From Palaemon carinicauda (Eukaryota > Arthropoda > Malacostraca > Decapoda > Palaemonidae): a stretch of 64,000 nucleotides of DNA. A program made the translations under genes and the position numbers. Shown piece after piece: positions 31,874 through 41,170 of the stretch (the first letter of the stretch is position 1; each line of letters starts with the position of its first letter). The notes under the pieces were generated by a model. It searched no databases. It was not told the origin of the DNA and saw only the letters and a program-made list of their open reading frames with translations. Where the stretch lies: assembly GCF_036898095.1 (NCBI RefSeq), contig NC_090767.1, positions 25,070,570 through 25,134,569 of the forward strand, given 5' to 3'.

Positions 31874-33566
31874 ACTTGCGTTTAGGGGTCAAACCCCAAC
31901 GGGCTTTAAGGCTCTGATTAACCCTAGTGGCCTCCGCCAAGACTTCCTCTACGAGATCCTCGGGGAAGAGATTTGAACCCCAACAGGAGGACCGGATGAG
32001 TTTATTAGGTTCATGCCTAATCGTCGCCTCAGCTAGAACATGCTTGCGACATCTGCGTTTAGCAGTAGCAAAGTCATACAAGTCATAATATAACGACTGT
32101 AACGTAGCCTTGTTGAGAGACTTAAAAATACTCTCCGTATCGTAAGTCAAGGCTATCGACTCCGTGGATGTGGCCAGGTTTAGAGTACGGCCCACACGTA
32201 GGCGGGAATCATATTCCTGTTTAATGAGAGATTCCGGGAGACGGGGAAGCTTCTCACTAAACAAGACTGAGGCACAGTCTGCTGCAAGCTTGCCGGAGGT
32301 AAAGGTGGTATGGACGTTGTCCCAACACTCAATACCTGAGGGAAGAAGGAGGGAGATTGGATCCACCTCTCGGATGGGAGGCAAGGGCTTCTCCTCCAGA
32401 GCATATTGAAAGGCAAGCTCTGCCACCTTATTGACGCATGGAGTCAAGGTGGTCTTGTCCATTAAGAACATCGTAAAGGAGCTTTTATGAGGCGTCAGCA
32501 TGGTGTTAGTGCAGCCGATGTCATTCAAAAATCTGGCCCAAACAGATTGGGCTTGCTCCTTCGGGAAGATGACCGTCTCTTTGGGGACCTTGTCTAATCG
32601 GACTAAAGCTTCCTCGGTAAGTCTGGCATAACCATGAAATGGAAATGCCAGACCCGGAGGAAAGAATTCAAAGTCCTCTAGAGGACGAGTGCCAAGGCCC
32701 TCCAGAGTCAACATTCCGTCTGAGAACGGGGAATGAAGAGCCATCCGCCAGGGGTTGTTCTTGGCAAACGGCGGGAGCTTAGAGGCATCCGGTATGAGAG
32801 AGCTTTGGACTCTCTCCGGAGCTCCTTGCTCTAAAGCCCCAATTCTCTGACCGAAGTTAGAGAACATCGTGTCCATCCTCGACTGCATCTCCGAAACCAA
32901 CTTTTCCTGCATCTCCGACACGATGCGAAGCATAGCTGATTCGGAAAGGCCCGGGCTAGCAGCAGGAGGGGCGGAAGGAACTCCCGGGTCGTGAGACTTA
33001 GAGGAGGAACCAGAGGTCTTTGAAGACGGGTTCGTACCATGTTTAGAGCCATGAGAAGTCTTGTGAGGCTTGCGAGCTTTGGGTAAGGTCCTTGAAGTAG
33101 ACTTATCCTTAGGGGGAACCGGGTATGAACGTTGAGACGAATCACGGTCCCCAGAAAATCCAAGAAAGGAAGAGCGATCAGAAGAAGAAGAAAGAGCGGG
33201 GCTGAGGATAAGAATCTCAGCGCCGGACACACCTGCCTCACTTACCACCCTACCTGTATCCGGCTCGTCTAGCAACATTGGTTCGACGTCCAGGTTCATG
33301 GAGGCAACATTGTCCTCCAGACCTCCGGGGGCGTCCGATGGATCTTGCTCTGGGTCGATGAGACCCGTTATAGTGGCATCAATGTGGGCAATGATGGGAG
33401 CTGCCACATGCCTAGCCACAGCAGCTGAAGACTTGGCGTTGGGGTAAACCATGGTGCAGTAGTCCTCAGATAGGACGTACGGCCGCTTAGACTTTACATT
33501 CCGGGCAAACCCACCAATCCACACCTTCAGTGTGGCCCGAGCCGCAGACTTTTGCTCCGGGGATGC
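31491..33566 (-). CDS. gag: DIRS-1 gag, main (3') exon
   Basis: Structural protein of the DIRS particle. The frame is open from the predicted acceptor at 33566/33567 to the stop at 31491. It begins ASPEQKSAARATLKVWIGGF, followed by a Ser/Pro-rich linker, then a conserved helical gag region (LPPFAKNNPWRMALHSPF, EFFPPGLAFPFHGYARL, LYYDLYDFATAKRRC). The end is an RGG-like basic box (GRGRGYHRGSNQNKGRGRAF) suited to RNA binding. The longest ORF starts at a GTG (33524), so the true start must be upstream, supporting a spliced 5' exon. Confidence 0.85.
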   Translation of the reverse strand, partial: ASPEQKSAARATLKVWIGGFARNVKSKRPYVLSEDYCTMVYPNAKSSAAVARHVAAPIIAHIDATITGLIDPEQDPSDAPGGLEDNVASMNLDVEPMLLDEPDTGRVVSEAGVSGAEILILSPALSSSSDRSSFLGFSGDRDSSQRSYPVPPKDKSTSRTLPKARKPHKTSHGSKHGTNPSSKTSGSSSKSHDPGVPSAPPAASPGLSESAMLRIVSEMQEKLVSEMQSRMDTMFSNFGQRIGALEQGAPERVQSSLIPDASKLPPFAKNNPWRMALHSPFSDGMLTLEGLGTRPLEDFEFFPPGLAFPFHGYARLTEEALVRLDKVPKETVIFPKEQAQSVWARFLNDIGCTNTMLTPHKSSFTMFLMDKTTLTPCVNKVAELAFQYALEEKPLPPIREVDPISLLLPSGIECWDNVHTTFTSGKLAADCASVLFSEKLPRLPESLIKQEYDSRLRVGRTLNLATSTESIALTYDTESIFKSLNKATLQSLYYDLYDFATAKRRCRKHVLAEATIRHEPNKLIRSSCWGSNLFPEDLVEEVLAEATRVNQSLKARWGLTPKRKYDPANYQARGRKKLRPYTSTQFRQQQSASSNFRLPLPPSSVAPAQPSTSRAPSDDYVTVLLPKSQLSGASATSPAFNQSYEAHSSSQSYGRGRGYHRGSNQNKGRGRAFRRGKNFRGGRGGNSSNQY

Positions 33567-33678
33567 CTGAAATAATAGGGGGAATTATAAAAGGGAGACT
33601 CCCAATGGTCCTTCAAGACCATAGATATCTTACTAATAGTAAATAAAATAAGAAGGCAATATAGCCAACGGGACTCAC
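33567..33678 (-). other. Predicted spliceosomal intron in DIRS-1 gag
   Basis: 112 bp, GTGAGT...TTTCAG on the minus strand. It contains in-frame stops and separates two open gag segments in the same phase. Confidence 0.65.
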
Positions 33679-33849
33679 CGAGTCAGATCCAAGGGTAGTG
33701 ATGAGGTCGAAGCAAATCACACAGTTATCCGGGTGCCATACCACAACGTCTTCCAGTTGAACCCCACAAGGGGCGTGAGATCGGCAGACGGAGTGGCCAC
33801 AAGGCTGGTGCAGAACAGCTGCACAGGCCGGCGTCAGACAATGCACCAT
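33679..33849 (-). CDS. gag: DIRS-1 gag, predicted 5' exon
   Basis: 57 codons from the ATG at 33849. It is Cys/His-rich (HCLTPAC, HQPCGHSVC, SHAPC, NCVIC), like a small zinc-binding module. It ends at a consensus donor (CTCG then GTGAGT), and a polypyrimidine acceptor (TTATTTCAG) ends at 33567. Joining the two preserves the frame at phase 0. A second acceptor-like TTTTTACAG lies immediately before the ATG, so a further 5' intron is possible; a candidate upstream ATG is at 35269. Confidence 0.7.
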
Positions 33850-33891
33850 CTGTAAAAAGAATAGTATATGAGAAACTGTAATTCTCTTAAT

Positions 33892-34091
33892 TAGGGGCGG
33901 GTCTGGAGGACCCGGGCCTAACATAGGTCTAACACAAGATTAGAGCTTAACTGTACTATTCTTTAAGTGGCCTAACATAGGTCTAACACAAGAATAGAGC
34001 TTAACTGTACTATTCTTTTAAGTAGGGGCGGGTCCGGAGGACCCGGGCCTAACATAGGTCTAACACAAGATTAGACTGTGAAAAATAAAAT

Positions 34092-34126
<35 letters not shown>

Positions 34127-34245
34127 GGGGCGGGTCCGGAGGACCCGGGCCTAACATAGGTCTAACGCAAGGTTAGAGCTTAACTGTAATATTCTTACAT
34201 AGGGGCGGGACCGGGGGTCCCGGGCCTAAACATAAGTCTAACTTG
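33892..34245. repeat. GC-rich minisatellite in the DIRS-1 leader
   Basis: About five copies of a unit containing AGGGGCGGGTCCGGAGGACC followed by CGGGCCTAACATAGGTCTAAC. The unit length varies (about 70-110 bp), and a 29-base T run is embedded at 34094-34122. It lies upstream of the gag exon, within the putative 5' intron or leader. Confidence 0.85.
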
Positions 34246-35339
34246 AAACTAAAGTATAGCCATCCATTCCGGTCAAGCCGGGAGCATAAAAAAGGATGCA
34301 AAAACAAGGAATTAAGACACATAGTGTCTGATTTCCCGGGGTGGGGTAGACCCCGGGCCGGGAAATAAAGGTATATTCAATACCAATTCCTTTAGGGACT
34401 CCGGGGTAGTGATCTGTCATATATAATCATCATAGGAAATGTTATAAAATAATAGGGGGGCGGAACTGTAACTAAGAACTGCCAATCGAACCCGGAGGGT
34501 TTCGTATAACATAAGCCAGAATGAAAAGTGAATATAAAATAGGGTACACCGGGATCCAACTCTGTAGACCGGTGGCCAACCAGACTAGACAGAGACTAAA
34601 CCGCCGGGCCACCCGGAGGACAAAGTCCATAAACACTTAACTACCCCCTCTAAAAGGAGGGAAGGCAACGGTCCCTTAGTGGAGTGGGGAGAAGCCTAGC
34701 CTCCCACCTAGCTAGAGGGGGAGCGTGGGGGAGGATCACGTGATATGAGGCAGCAGGGCTACCAACTGACGATCCCCAACCAGACAGATCAAACGGAGTA
34801 ATGGCACAAATATTCATTATAATAATAATAATAGCGTTAAATATATGAATAAACACATAGAAAATTTTTGGGCAAGGCATGCAACATAAATAATTAAATC
34901 ACAAAAGACACACCTGATGGCTAAAATAACATTGCCGCCTTAGCACGGTCGGCAGCCATAGCGATACGTAAATGATATCGGCCCAAAAATTGAACCACGA
35001 GGATTCTAAACGCTAAATAATGAATATTCACAATAACAAATAATATTTGATAATAAAAATAATACACATAGTAACACCGCAAGTGAAAATTAAAAGCTCT
35101 CAAAAACAGGAGTACCAACTGTAGTGAAATCAAGCAAGATCGGTATGAACGAAGAGAATAAACTCCTATAATATAAATATTAAACGATCTATGTTGCTCA
35201 AAACACAGTAAAACCCAGCTTGGTACTTAACTTAGACGGTGTCTCCTGGGAAACCGACGAAGAAGCCATAATTCACTAGAAAATATCCAAAAATCGAGAG
35301 CACTAGAAAAATGCGGGTTACTGCACAAGTCGTGCTAAA
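34246..35339 (-). other. DIRS-1 5' leader
   Basis: Non-coding by eye, between the right inverted repeat and the minisatellite. An ATG at 35269 opens a short Ser-rich frame (MASSSVSQETPSK) that could be a first gag exon, but its donor is not canonical. Confidence 0.45.
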
Positions 35340-35609
35340 CGGAGTTGGGTTCTGAGCGGATGCATTGTAGTAGTACCGAGTGAGGTTGAACGGCTCTCCT
35401 CTATTGGGGTTCTCTGTCGTGGATTAATCTAAATAGTGCGGGACCTCTGGAATATACGCCCAATTTTATACCGACACCAAAAGGTGAGCGAGCTAGTTAA
35501 CCTAGCACTCCTTTACATTTTTTCTCTGGTACATTTAGCAGTAAATTACCTAAGAATAAGTGCTTAAATGGAGCTTATTCACTGGGCGGCACAGGTTCGA
35601 GCCCAGAAA
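35340..35609. repeat. DIRS-1 right inverted terminal repeat
   Basis: Reverse complement of 21541-21816. It ends at GAGCCCAGAAA (35609), where similarity with the internal complementary region stops. Confidence 0.9.
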
Positions 35610-35772
35610 TAACATTCTATGATGAAGAAGTACTAAACTGTCTTTGTAATAGGATATAAGCAGACTTGCAAAGCTTGCTTACCAGAATGCATGAAATATC
35701 ACATGAGGTTATGCTCAAGATAAATAGAAGAAAGACAGGGATGATGAGAACGGAATCATCAATGGAAGATGA
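35610..35772 (+). pseudogene. RTE-like RT relic, left part
   Basis: The plus-strand frame reads ADLQSLLTRMHEISHEVMLK then INRRKTGMM, the region after the RT active site in endonuclease-RT elements. It is interrupted by copy C and continues in frame at 41816. Upstream stops show decay. Confidence 0.7.
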
Positions 35773-35902
35773 TTAATTGATTGATTGAAAGTTTTCTGGC
35801 ATCCTGACATCTAAGGTCATTGACGCCGATACCATTTACTGTATATAAAAATTAAAAGCAAATTCAATTAAAACCATAAAAATTAAGAAGTCATTACAAT
35901 GG

Positions 35903-38900
35903 TTAAATAGTTTTCAGAAGACCTGCTTCTGAAATAAATCTAAAAATTCCGCTCGCATAGTAAGACACATCATGTCCAAGAATCTTGGCAAGGATAAACC
36001 TGCCATCCTCACCTCGAGCCTCAAACAGATATCTATTTCTTAAGTTAGTAAAATTAGGGCATTCGGTCAACAAATGCCTCACTGTTAAAGGTACTAAGCA
36101 GTCCTCGCAATACGGTTGGTGTTGGCCCTTCAGCAGAAACTCGTGTGTCAATCGTGTGTGACCAATACGGAGACGACAAAGAGTCGTCTCCCATTTTCGG
36201 GGAATCATGTTATACCTCCAAGGTGATATGATATTTGTTACTTCCCTCATTTTATTGCCATCTTGACTATCCCAGTGCTGTTGCCATTTATCACATACCA
36301 ATTTCTTGATGTAAGGTAGGAAATCGTTACATGGAATGGGATACCTCCTTGGTAGCAACTCGGATGCCGCATTCTTCGCCAGTAAATCTGCCTTCTCATT
36401 CCCAGACACACCTACATGTGCTGGAACCCAACAAAATCGAACAGTTATACCTTTCCGTCCAATAATAAAAAGCCATTCTAAAATCTTTAAAACTAGAGGG
36501 TTACTAGAATTAAAAACTTCTAAAGCCTGAAGAACACTCCTTGCATCACTAAAAATTGTAAAATTACCCTCCTTTTCCAAAGCTATTTTCTCAATAGCGG
36601 TTAATATGCCATACAGTTCGGCAGTAAATATGGAAGCTGTTAGAGGAAGTGCACCTCTACAGTTAAAATCATTACTATGTACTCCAAATCCAACGCCAGC
36701 ATCAGATTTGGAGCCATCAGTATATATAAAAGTCGATCCTCTATGTTCTTCAACATGTTCCATAAAGAGAGACCTGGATTCTAAGTCAGTCAAATTCTTC
36801 TTAACTCCAATAAAGTATCTACAAAAAGATATGTCAGGTAATTTCCATGGAGGCGTTGATGATACCTTGAATGGAAGCACCTTATTTCTAATTATATCCA
36901 GATTGTTTAATAATTGGTTAATGCGAAACCCAAAAGGTTGAGGAGATTTTGGGTGCAACTCAAAGTAGGTTGAGTGCCTTACGAGGCTTGCAGTTTGAAA
37001 GGCTGAAGAATTGGGGAGTCTTTGCAATCTAAACCAATACCGAATAATAGAGGACATTCGGTAAAGGTCCAGAGGCAACTCCACAGCATCAACAAGGAGA
37101 CTTGTGATAGGGGAGGTTCTAAAGGCTCCTGTGGACAATCTAATGCTAGCATGATGTATTGAATCTAGTATTTTTAACTGGCTTGGGGTTGCTGAGGAGT
37201 ATATTTCGCATCCATAACTAATTTTGGAAAATATCAAGGCCTTGTATAATTTTAAAATTGTATTGCGGTCTGCCCCCCATGATGTATGGGACAGGACTTT
37301 TAAAAGATTCATAGCTTCAACACATTTAGCTTTTAATGTTTTTAAGTGAGAAACCCATGTAAGCCTACAATCAAATATCAACCCTAAAAATTTTGCTTCA
37401 CTTGCACATGGGATCCGTTGACCTTTGATGTATATATCCGGGTCTGGATGTACTCCCCGTATACGACAGAAATGGACAATTGTAGTTTTACTTGTTGAGA
37501 ACTTAAATCCATTCATATCGGCCCAATGGATAATTTTATCAATAGAGAGTTGGATTTTTCTCTCAACCATTGCCATTCTGGCTCCAGCAAATGATATGGA
37601 GAGATCATCCACAAATAATGTTGCAAGAACATCCCGGGGAATGACTGAGGATATCCCATTAATTGCTAGTGCAAAAAGGGTTACACTCAGCACACTCCCC
37701 TGAGGAACTCCTTCTTCCTGGCATTTACTCTGTGATAGAGCTTCCCCAACTCTCACTTGGAAAACTCTATGTGAAAGAAATGACTGGATGAATAGTGGTA
37801 GCTCACCTCTCAATCCGCACTCATGGATTCTTTTAAGTATACCGTATCTCCATGTGGTATCATATGCCTTTTCAAGATCAAAAAAAACTGTCACATGGTG
37901 CTGTTTGGAAGCAAAGGCTTCACAAATGGAGGACTCAAGTTGTATCAGCACATCAGTCGTTGAGTGCATTTTCCTGAATCCACATTGAATGGGTGATAAA
38001 ATATTCTTCTTTTCAAGGTACCAAATCAGTCTTGCATTGACCATCTTCTCCATGATTTTACATAAACAAGATGTCAATGCAATAGGTCGGTAGTTTGCTG
38101 CTAAAAACTTGTCCTTACCGGGTTTTAAAAAGGCTAAAATAATGGCTAGTTCCCAAACACTTGGATAACTATGATCATGCCATATTCTATTAAAAATGCT
38201 TAAAATAAATAACTTTGTATTAAAAGGTACATGTTTAATCATTGCATATGGAATTCCATCGGGTCCAGGGGCTGTATCGTTACAAGTAGCAAGAGCAGAA
38301 TCAAATTCTCTTTCAGTAAAAGGAGAATTGTATGACTCTTGCTTTCTTGTTGCGAAGTTTAAAACTTTCTTTTCTTCATTGCTCCTATACTGGTGACCAG
38401 GAGCTGCTTGACACTTGCGCGATACATTTGAGAAATGGTCAGCCAGGGCATTGCTAACTTCGGTTGCTCCAGTCATATACTGGCCATTTATCTTTAACAC
38501 TGGTGGTGGGTTTGGGGTGAATTTTCCTGCTATCTTTTTTACTTTCCTCCACACAGATGATGTTGGTGTTCTACTGTTAATGGAGGAAACAAAGGAAATC
38601 CAAGACTGGCGCCTAGCTTCTTTCATGGCACGGCGGAACTGTGCTCTACATTTCTTGTATATGACTAAATTCTCCTCATTACGGTGCATGCGCAATCGAG
38701 TTAAAGACTTTCTTGTGGCTCTGTGCAGGGCAGTTAGTTCTGACGACCACCAGGGGACTGGTCGTCGTCTGAATATCCCAGTTGTTTTGGGAATGGAATT
38801 CACTCCTGCTGTGTGAAGAGTTCCATTAAGTAAGTCTATGGCATCATCAACACTTTCAAACTGTTCTGCATTTCCTTCAATTTCACTTAACTCCCGAAAT

Positions 38901-39613
38901 CTATTCCAGTCCGCCTTATCAAGATTCCATCGAGGTGATCTTTGTAAAGGTGGACCATTGTTGGTGTTTATAATGATTGGTGCATGATCACTAGTATGCC
39001 AATCATCTAATGTTCTCCAATTAAAATCGAGAAGACAGTTAGAGCTTGCAACCGATAGGTCAATGCAGGACAAGGTACCTGTCTGTACATGAAAATGTGT
39101 GGGCTCTCCTGTATTGAGGAGTCCGACATCTTCATTCTCCAAAATTGACGATATAATATTACCCCTTGCATTTGCTAAAACATCACCCCATAAAGGATGT
39201 CTACTATTAAGGTCTCCTAGTAAGAGAAAGGGTTGTGGGAGTTGTTTAATCACCTCTACTATATTATCATATGAGATGTTATCATTTGGAGGCAAGTAAA
39301 GAGAACAGATTGTGTATTTTCTCCCTATATCAATCTGTACAGCCACTGCCTGCAGAGGGGTACAGATAGACAAAGATATTTGGGGAACATCTCGACGAAC
39401 GTATATAAGACTTCCCCCATGGCTCCCTGCTCGTTGATCATATGGTGTCCTATAGCTAACATACTCTCGAGGACAAGGAGTATTAGCATCGAGCTTGCTT
39501 TCTTGTAGACATACTGTTATAGGGGAGTGCTCACGTATGAGGAGCTTAAGTTGTTCATATTTCGCCCTTAAACCCTGGCAATTCCATTGCAGAATGGAGG
39601 AAAAAACTATGTT
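35903..39613 (-). CDS. Copy C ORF2: APE endonuclease, RT, RNase H (~1236 aa)
   Basis: Nicks the target and primes reverse transcription on it. The frame opens directly after the ORF1 TAA. The endonuclease begins at LQWNCQGL (~residue 8), with LLLGDLNSRHPLWGD and the catalytic His in TSDHAPI (~209). RT has motif A FFDLEKAYD (~579), GVPQGSVLS and the box LFVDDLSIS (~669). RNase H has YTDGSKS (~963), FTAELYG, FSDARS and GNEKAD. A C-terminal Cys/His segment (CEDCLVPLTVRHLLTEC) follows. There is no ATG in this frame before about residue 300, so translation needs readthrough, reinitiation or a non-AUG start. Confidence 0.95.
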   Translation of the reverse strand, partial: NIVFSSILQWNCQGLRAKYEQLKLLIREHSPITVCLQESKLDANTPCPREYVSYRTPYDQRAGSHGGSLIYVRRDVPQISLSICTPLQAVAVQIDIGRKYTICSLYLPPNDNISYDNIVEVIKQLPQPFLLLGDLNSRHPLWGDVLANARGNIISSILENEDVGLLNTGEPTHFHVQTGTLSCIDLSVASSNCLLDFNWRTLDDWHTSDHAPIIINTNNGPPLQRSPRWNLDKADWNRFRELSEIEGNAEQFESVDDAIDLLNGTLHTAGVNSIPKTTGIFRRRPVPWWSSELTALHRATRKSLTRLRMHRNEENLVIYKKCRAQFRRAMKEARRQSWISFVSSINSRTPTSSVWRKVKKIAGKFTPNPPPVLKINGQYMTGATEVSNALADHFSNVSRKCQAAPGHQYRSNEEKKVLNFATRKQESYNSPFTEREFDSALATCNDTAPGPDGIPYAMIKHVPFNTKLFILSIFNRIWHDHSYPSVWELAIILAFLKPGKDKFLAANYRPIALTSCLCKIMEKMVNARLIWYLEKKNILSPIQCGFRKMHSTTDVLIQLESSICEAFASKQHHVTVFFDLEKAYDTTWRYGILKRIHECGLRGELPLFIQSFLSHRVFQVRVGEALSQSKCQEEGVPQGSVLSVTLFALAINGISSVIPRDVLATLFVDDLSISFAGARMAMVERKIQLSIDKIIHWADMNGFKFSTSKTTIVHFCRIRGVHPDPDIYIKGQRIPCASEAKFLGLIFDCRLTWVSHLKTLKAKCVEAMNLLKVLSHTSWGADRNTILKLYKALIFSKISYGCEIYSSATPSQLKILDSIHHASIRLSTGAFRTSPITSLLVDAVELPLDLYRMSSIIRYWFRLQRLPNSSAFQTASLVRHSTYFELHPKSPQPFGFRINQLLNNLDIIRNKVLPFKVSSTPPWKLPDISFCRYFIGVKKNLTDLESRSLFMEHVEEHRGSTFIYTDGSKSDAGVGFGVHSNDFNCRGALPLTASIFTAELYGILTAIEKIALEKEGNFTIFSDARSVLQALEVFNSSNPLVLKILEWLFIIGRKGITVRFCWVPAHVGVSGNEKADLLAKNAASELLPRRYPIPCNDFLPYIKKLVCDKWQQHWDSQDGNKMREVTNIISPWRYNMIPRKWETTLCRLRIGHTRLTHEFLLKGQHQPYCEDCLVPLTVRHLLTECPNFTNLRNRYLFEARGEDGRFILAKILGHDVSYYASGIFRFISEAGLLKTI

Positions 39614-41170
39614 TTATTTTTTGGAAGACACCTTAGATGAAGTCTTCCCATTGGCAATATTTGATCTAACAATGTTTCCCGGAGGTAACTCTAGAGAGGA
39701 TCTTGATATAGTGGGTTTTGTGTTTCTCTTTTTCTTTGTGTCCTTTTGATCTAATTGTTGAGGAGGATGGTGGACCTCAACTTGAATTTCTGATTGGTTC
39801 AATTTACCTTCTAGTTGTTCAGAAACATCAGCAGACAAGATATCATATTTATTGGAAGTCGTGACTTTAATGTTTCTTATGGTAGGAGGAGAGAGGGAGG
39901 GAGGTCTCTCTCTTTTTCGATTAAAAGGTTGTGATCTGTCAGGTTTTTGCGACTTCCCCACTACGGGTTCACCAGGTAAATTGGTTTCGAGTGCAACCTC
40001 CATCAGATCAGGCAAGGAAACTGCCTGTGAGAGGTTTGTACTATTGTTTAAAATCGGAGTAGTTGGCTTTTGAATAATTTTCAGATCTTTAAGTGTCCGT
40101 TTTGATTTTTCCACAATTTCTGGATATAGATTTTCGATGGGACTTTCCACCTCTTTAACTACTTTCATTTGTTTCTTTATCTTAGAAGTAGAGATATAAT
40201 TTTCGTCTGTGTGGTTTGACAAGTTTTTCTTCAGAACCATTGAAAAAGGTTGCCCTGGTCTTATTTGCTTTTCAAGAGCTCTTTTACGAGCCTCTTTAAA
40301 AGTAACCCTTTCCATGGTCCTAATGGCCTGGATTTCTTTTTCAAAAATAAACTTTACACAGCTTTTAGATGTAGCTGGGTGTGCTTCCCCACAATGTATG
40401 CAATTAGGGTTTTCTATGCATACTCCATGACTACTTTTTCCACAGTTGGCACAAACAGCTGGCTTATTGTTTAGTTTTTCTTTACATTTCTGGCTTAAAT
40501 GGCCATACATTTGGCAATGATAACATCGCAATGGTGACGGGATATATGGTTTTACCTTCAAAGATAGCCAACCAGCTTTTATAACATTTGGTAATCGGCA
40601 TTGATCAAATGTTATAATCAGAGTAGCAAGAGGGATACGTTGTTCTCCAACTCTCTTTCTCATTCTGACTACTTTAACTACTCCTTGACTTCTCAGTTCA
40701 TCCTCTATTTCTTTCTCCTCTATATCCAACAATTCTGGAGCATATATCACACCTCTACTCTGGTTGAAAGTAGGGTGTGAAACGCATTTTACGCTATGAC
40801 CATTCAATGTTTTAAGTGTTTTTAACCTTTTACCTTGTAATGGGGAGAGTGTCTCTATCAAGAGACTTCCATTTCCCTGGGGTAAAATTTTTGGCTGCCC
40901 TCCACATAAGGTAACTATTTCTCTATTAGCTTTAAAAACATTTATACGCTCATTTCTTCCGTTTTCAAATTCCAAGATAAAAAATTTTTCATAATTCACT
41001 ACTTCATAGTGACCAGGTAATACTTCTACTTTTCTATATCTTTCTGTACTGTCATAATTTTTCACACTCTCTCTCTTCTTCTCTAGCATTTTATTATTCA
41101 CATGACGTGAATAAGGTTCTAACGTTACAATGTTAGAACCCGAGTTGGAGCTGTCTGTACCGAGGTCCAT
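39614..41170 (-). CDS. Copy C ORF1: zinc-knuckle gag-like protein, 518 aa
   Basis: Probable RNA-binding partner forming the RNP with the element's RNA. It has a true ATG at 41170. There is no RRM; the N-terminal half (MDLGTDSSNSGSNIVTLEPY...) is not recognised. Three Cys/His modules follow the middle (CYHCQMYGHLSQKC, CANCGKSSHGVC, CIHCGEAHPATSKSC). A basic Ser/Pro-rich C-terminus (RKRERPPSLSPP) is shared with copy B. It ends in TAA, and ORF2 continues in the same frame. Confidence 0.92.
   Translation of the reverse strand: MDLGTDSSNSGSNIVTLEPYSRHVNNKMLEKKRESVKNYDSTERYRKVEVLPGHYEVVNYEKFFILEFENGRNERINVFKANREIVTLCGGQPKILPQGNGSLLIETLSPLQGKRLKTLKTLNGHSVKCVSHPTFNQSRGVIYAPELLDIEEKEIEDELRSQGVVKVVRMRKRVGEQRIPLATLIITFDQCRLPNVIKAGWLSLKVKPYIPSPLRCYHCQMYGHLSQKCKEKLNNKPAVCANCGKSSHGVCIENPNCIHCGEAHPATSKSCVKFIFEKEIQAIRTMERVTFKEARKRALEKQIRPGQPFSMVLKKNLSNHTDENYISTSKIKKQMKVVKEVESPIENLYPEIVEKSKRTLKDLKIIQKPTTPILNNSTNLSQAVSLPDLMEVALETNLPGEPVVGKSQKPDRSQPFNRKRERPPSLSPPTIRNIKVTTSNKYDILSADVSEQLEGKLNQSEIQVEVHHPPQQLDQKDTKKKRNTKPTISRSSLELPPGNIVRSNIANGKTSSKVSSKK

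Larger units (their letters stand above)
21519..35609 (-). mobile_element. DIRS-1: DIRS-type YR retrotransposon with nested copy B
   Basis: Inverted terminal repeats (21541-21816 and 35340-35609), an internal complementary region at 21855-21958 joining copies of both outer ends, and gag, RT/RNase H and tyrosine recombinase ORFs in that order on the minus strand. This is the classic DIRS architecture: circular intermediate, recombinase instead of integrase, no target duplication. Without the 6.4-kb I-group insertion it is about 7.65 kb. All three ORFs are open, so it may have been autonomous until recently. Left flank is the TAA-tail repeat; right flank is the RTE-like relic. Confidence 0.92.

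Noticed and set aside
36336..40474. Recurrent plus-strand ORFs (64, 73, 92, 111, 133 aa) found in several I-group copies
   Set aside because: They recur only because the elements recur. They are antisense to ORF1 and ORF2 and carry no domains.
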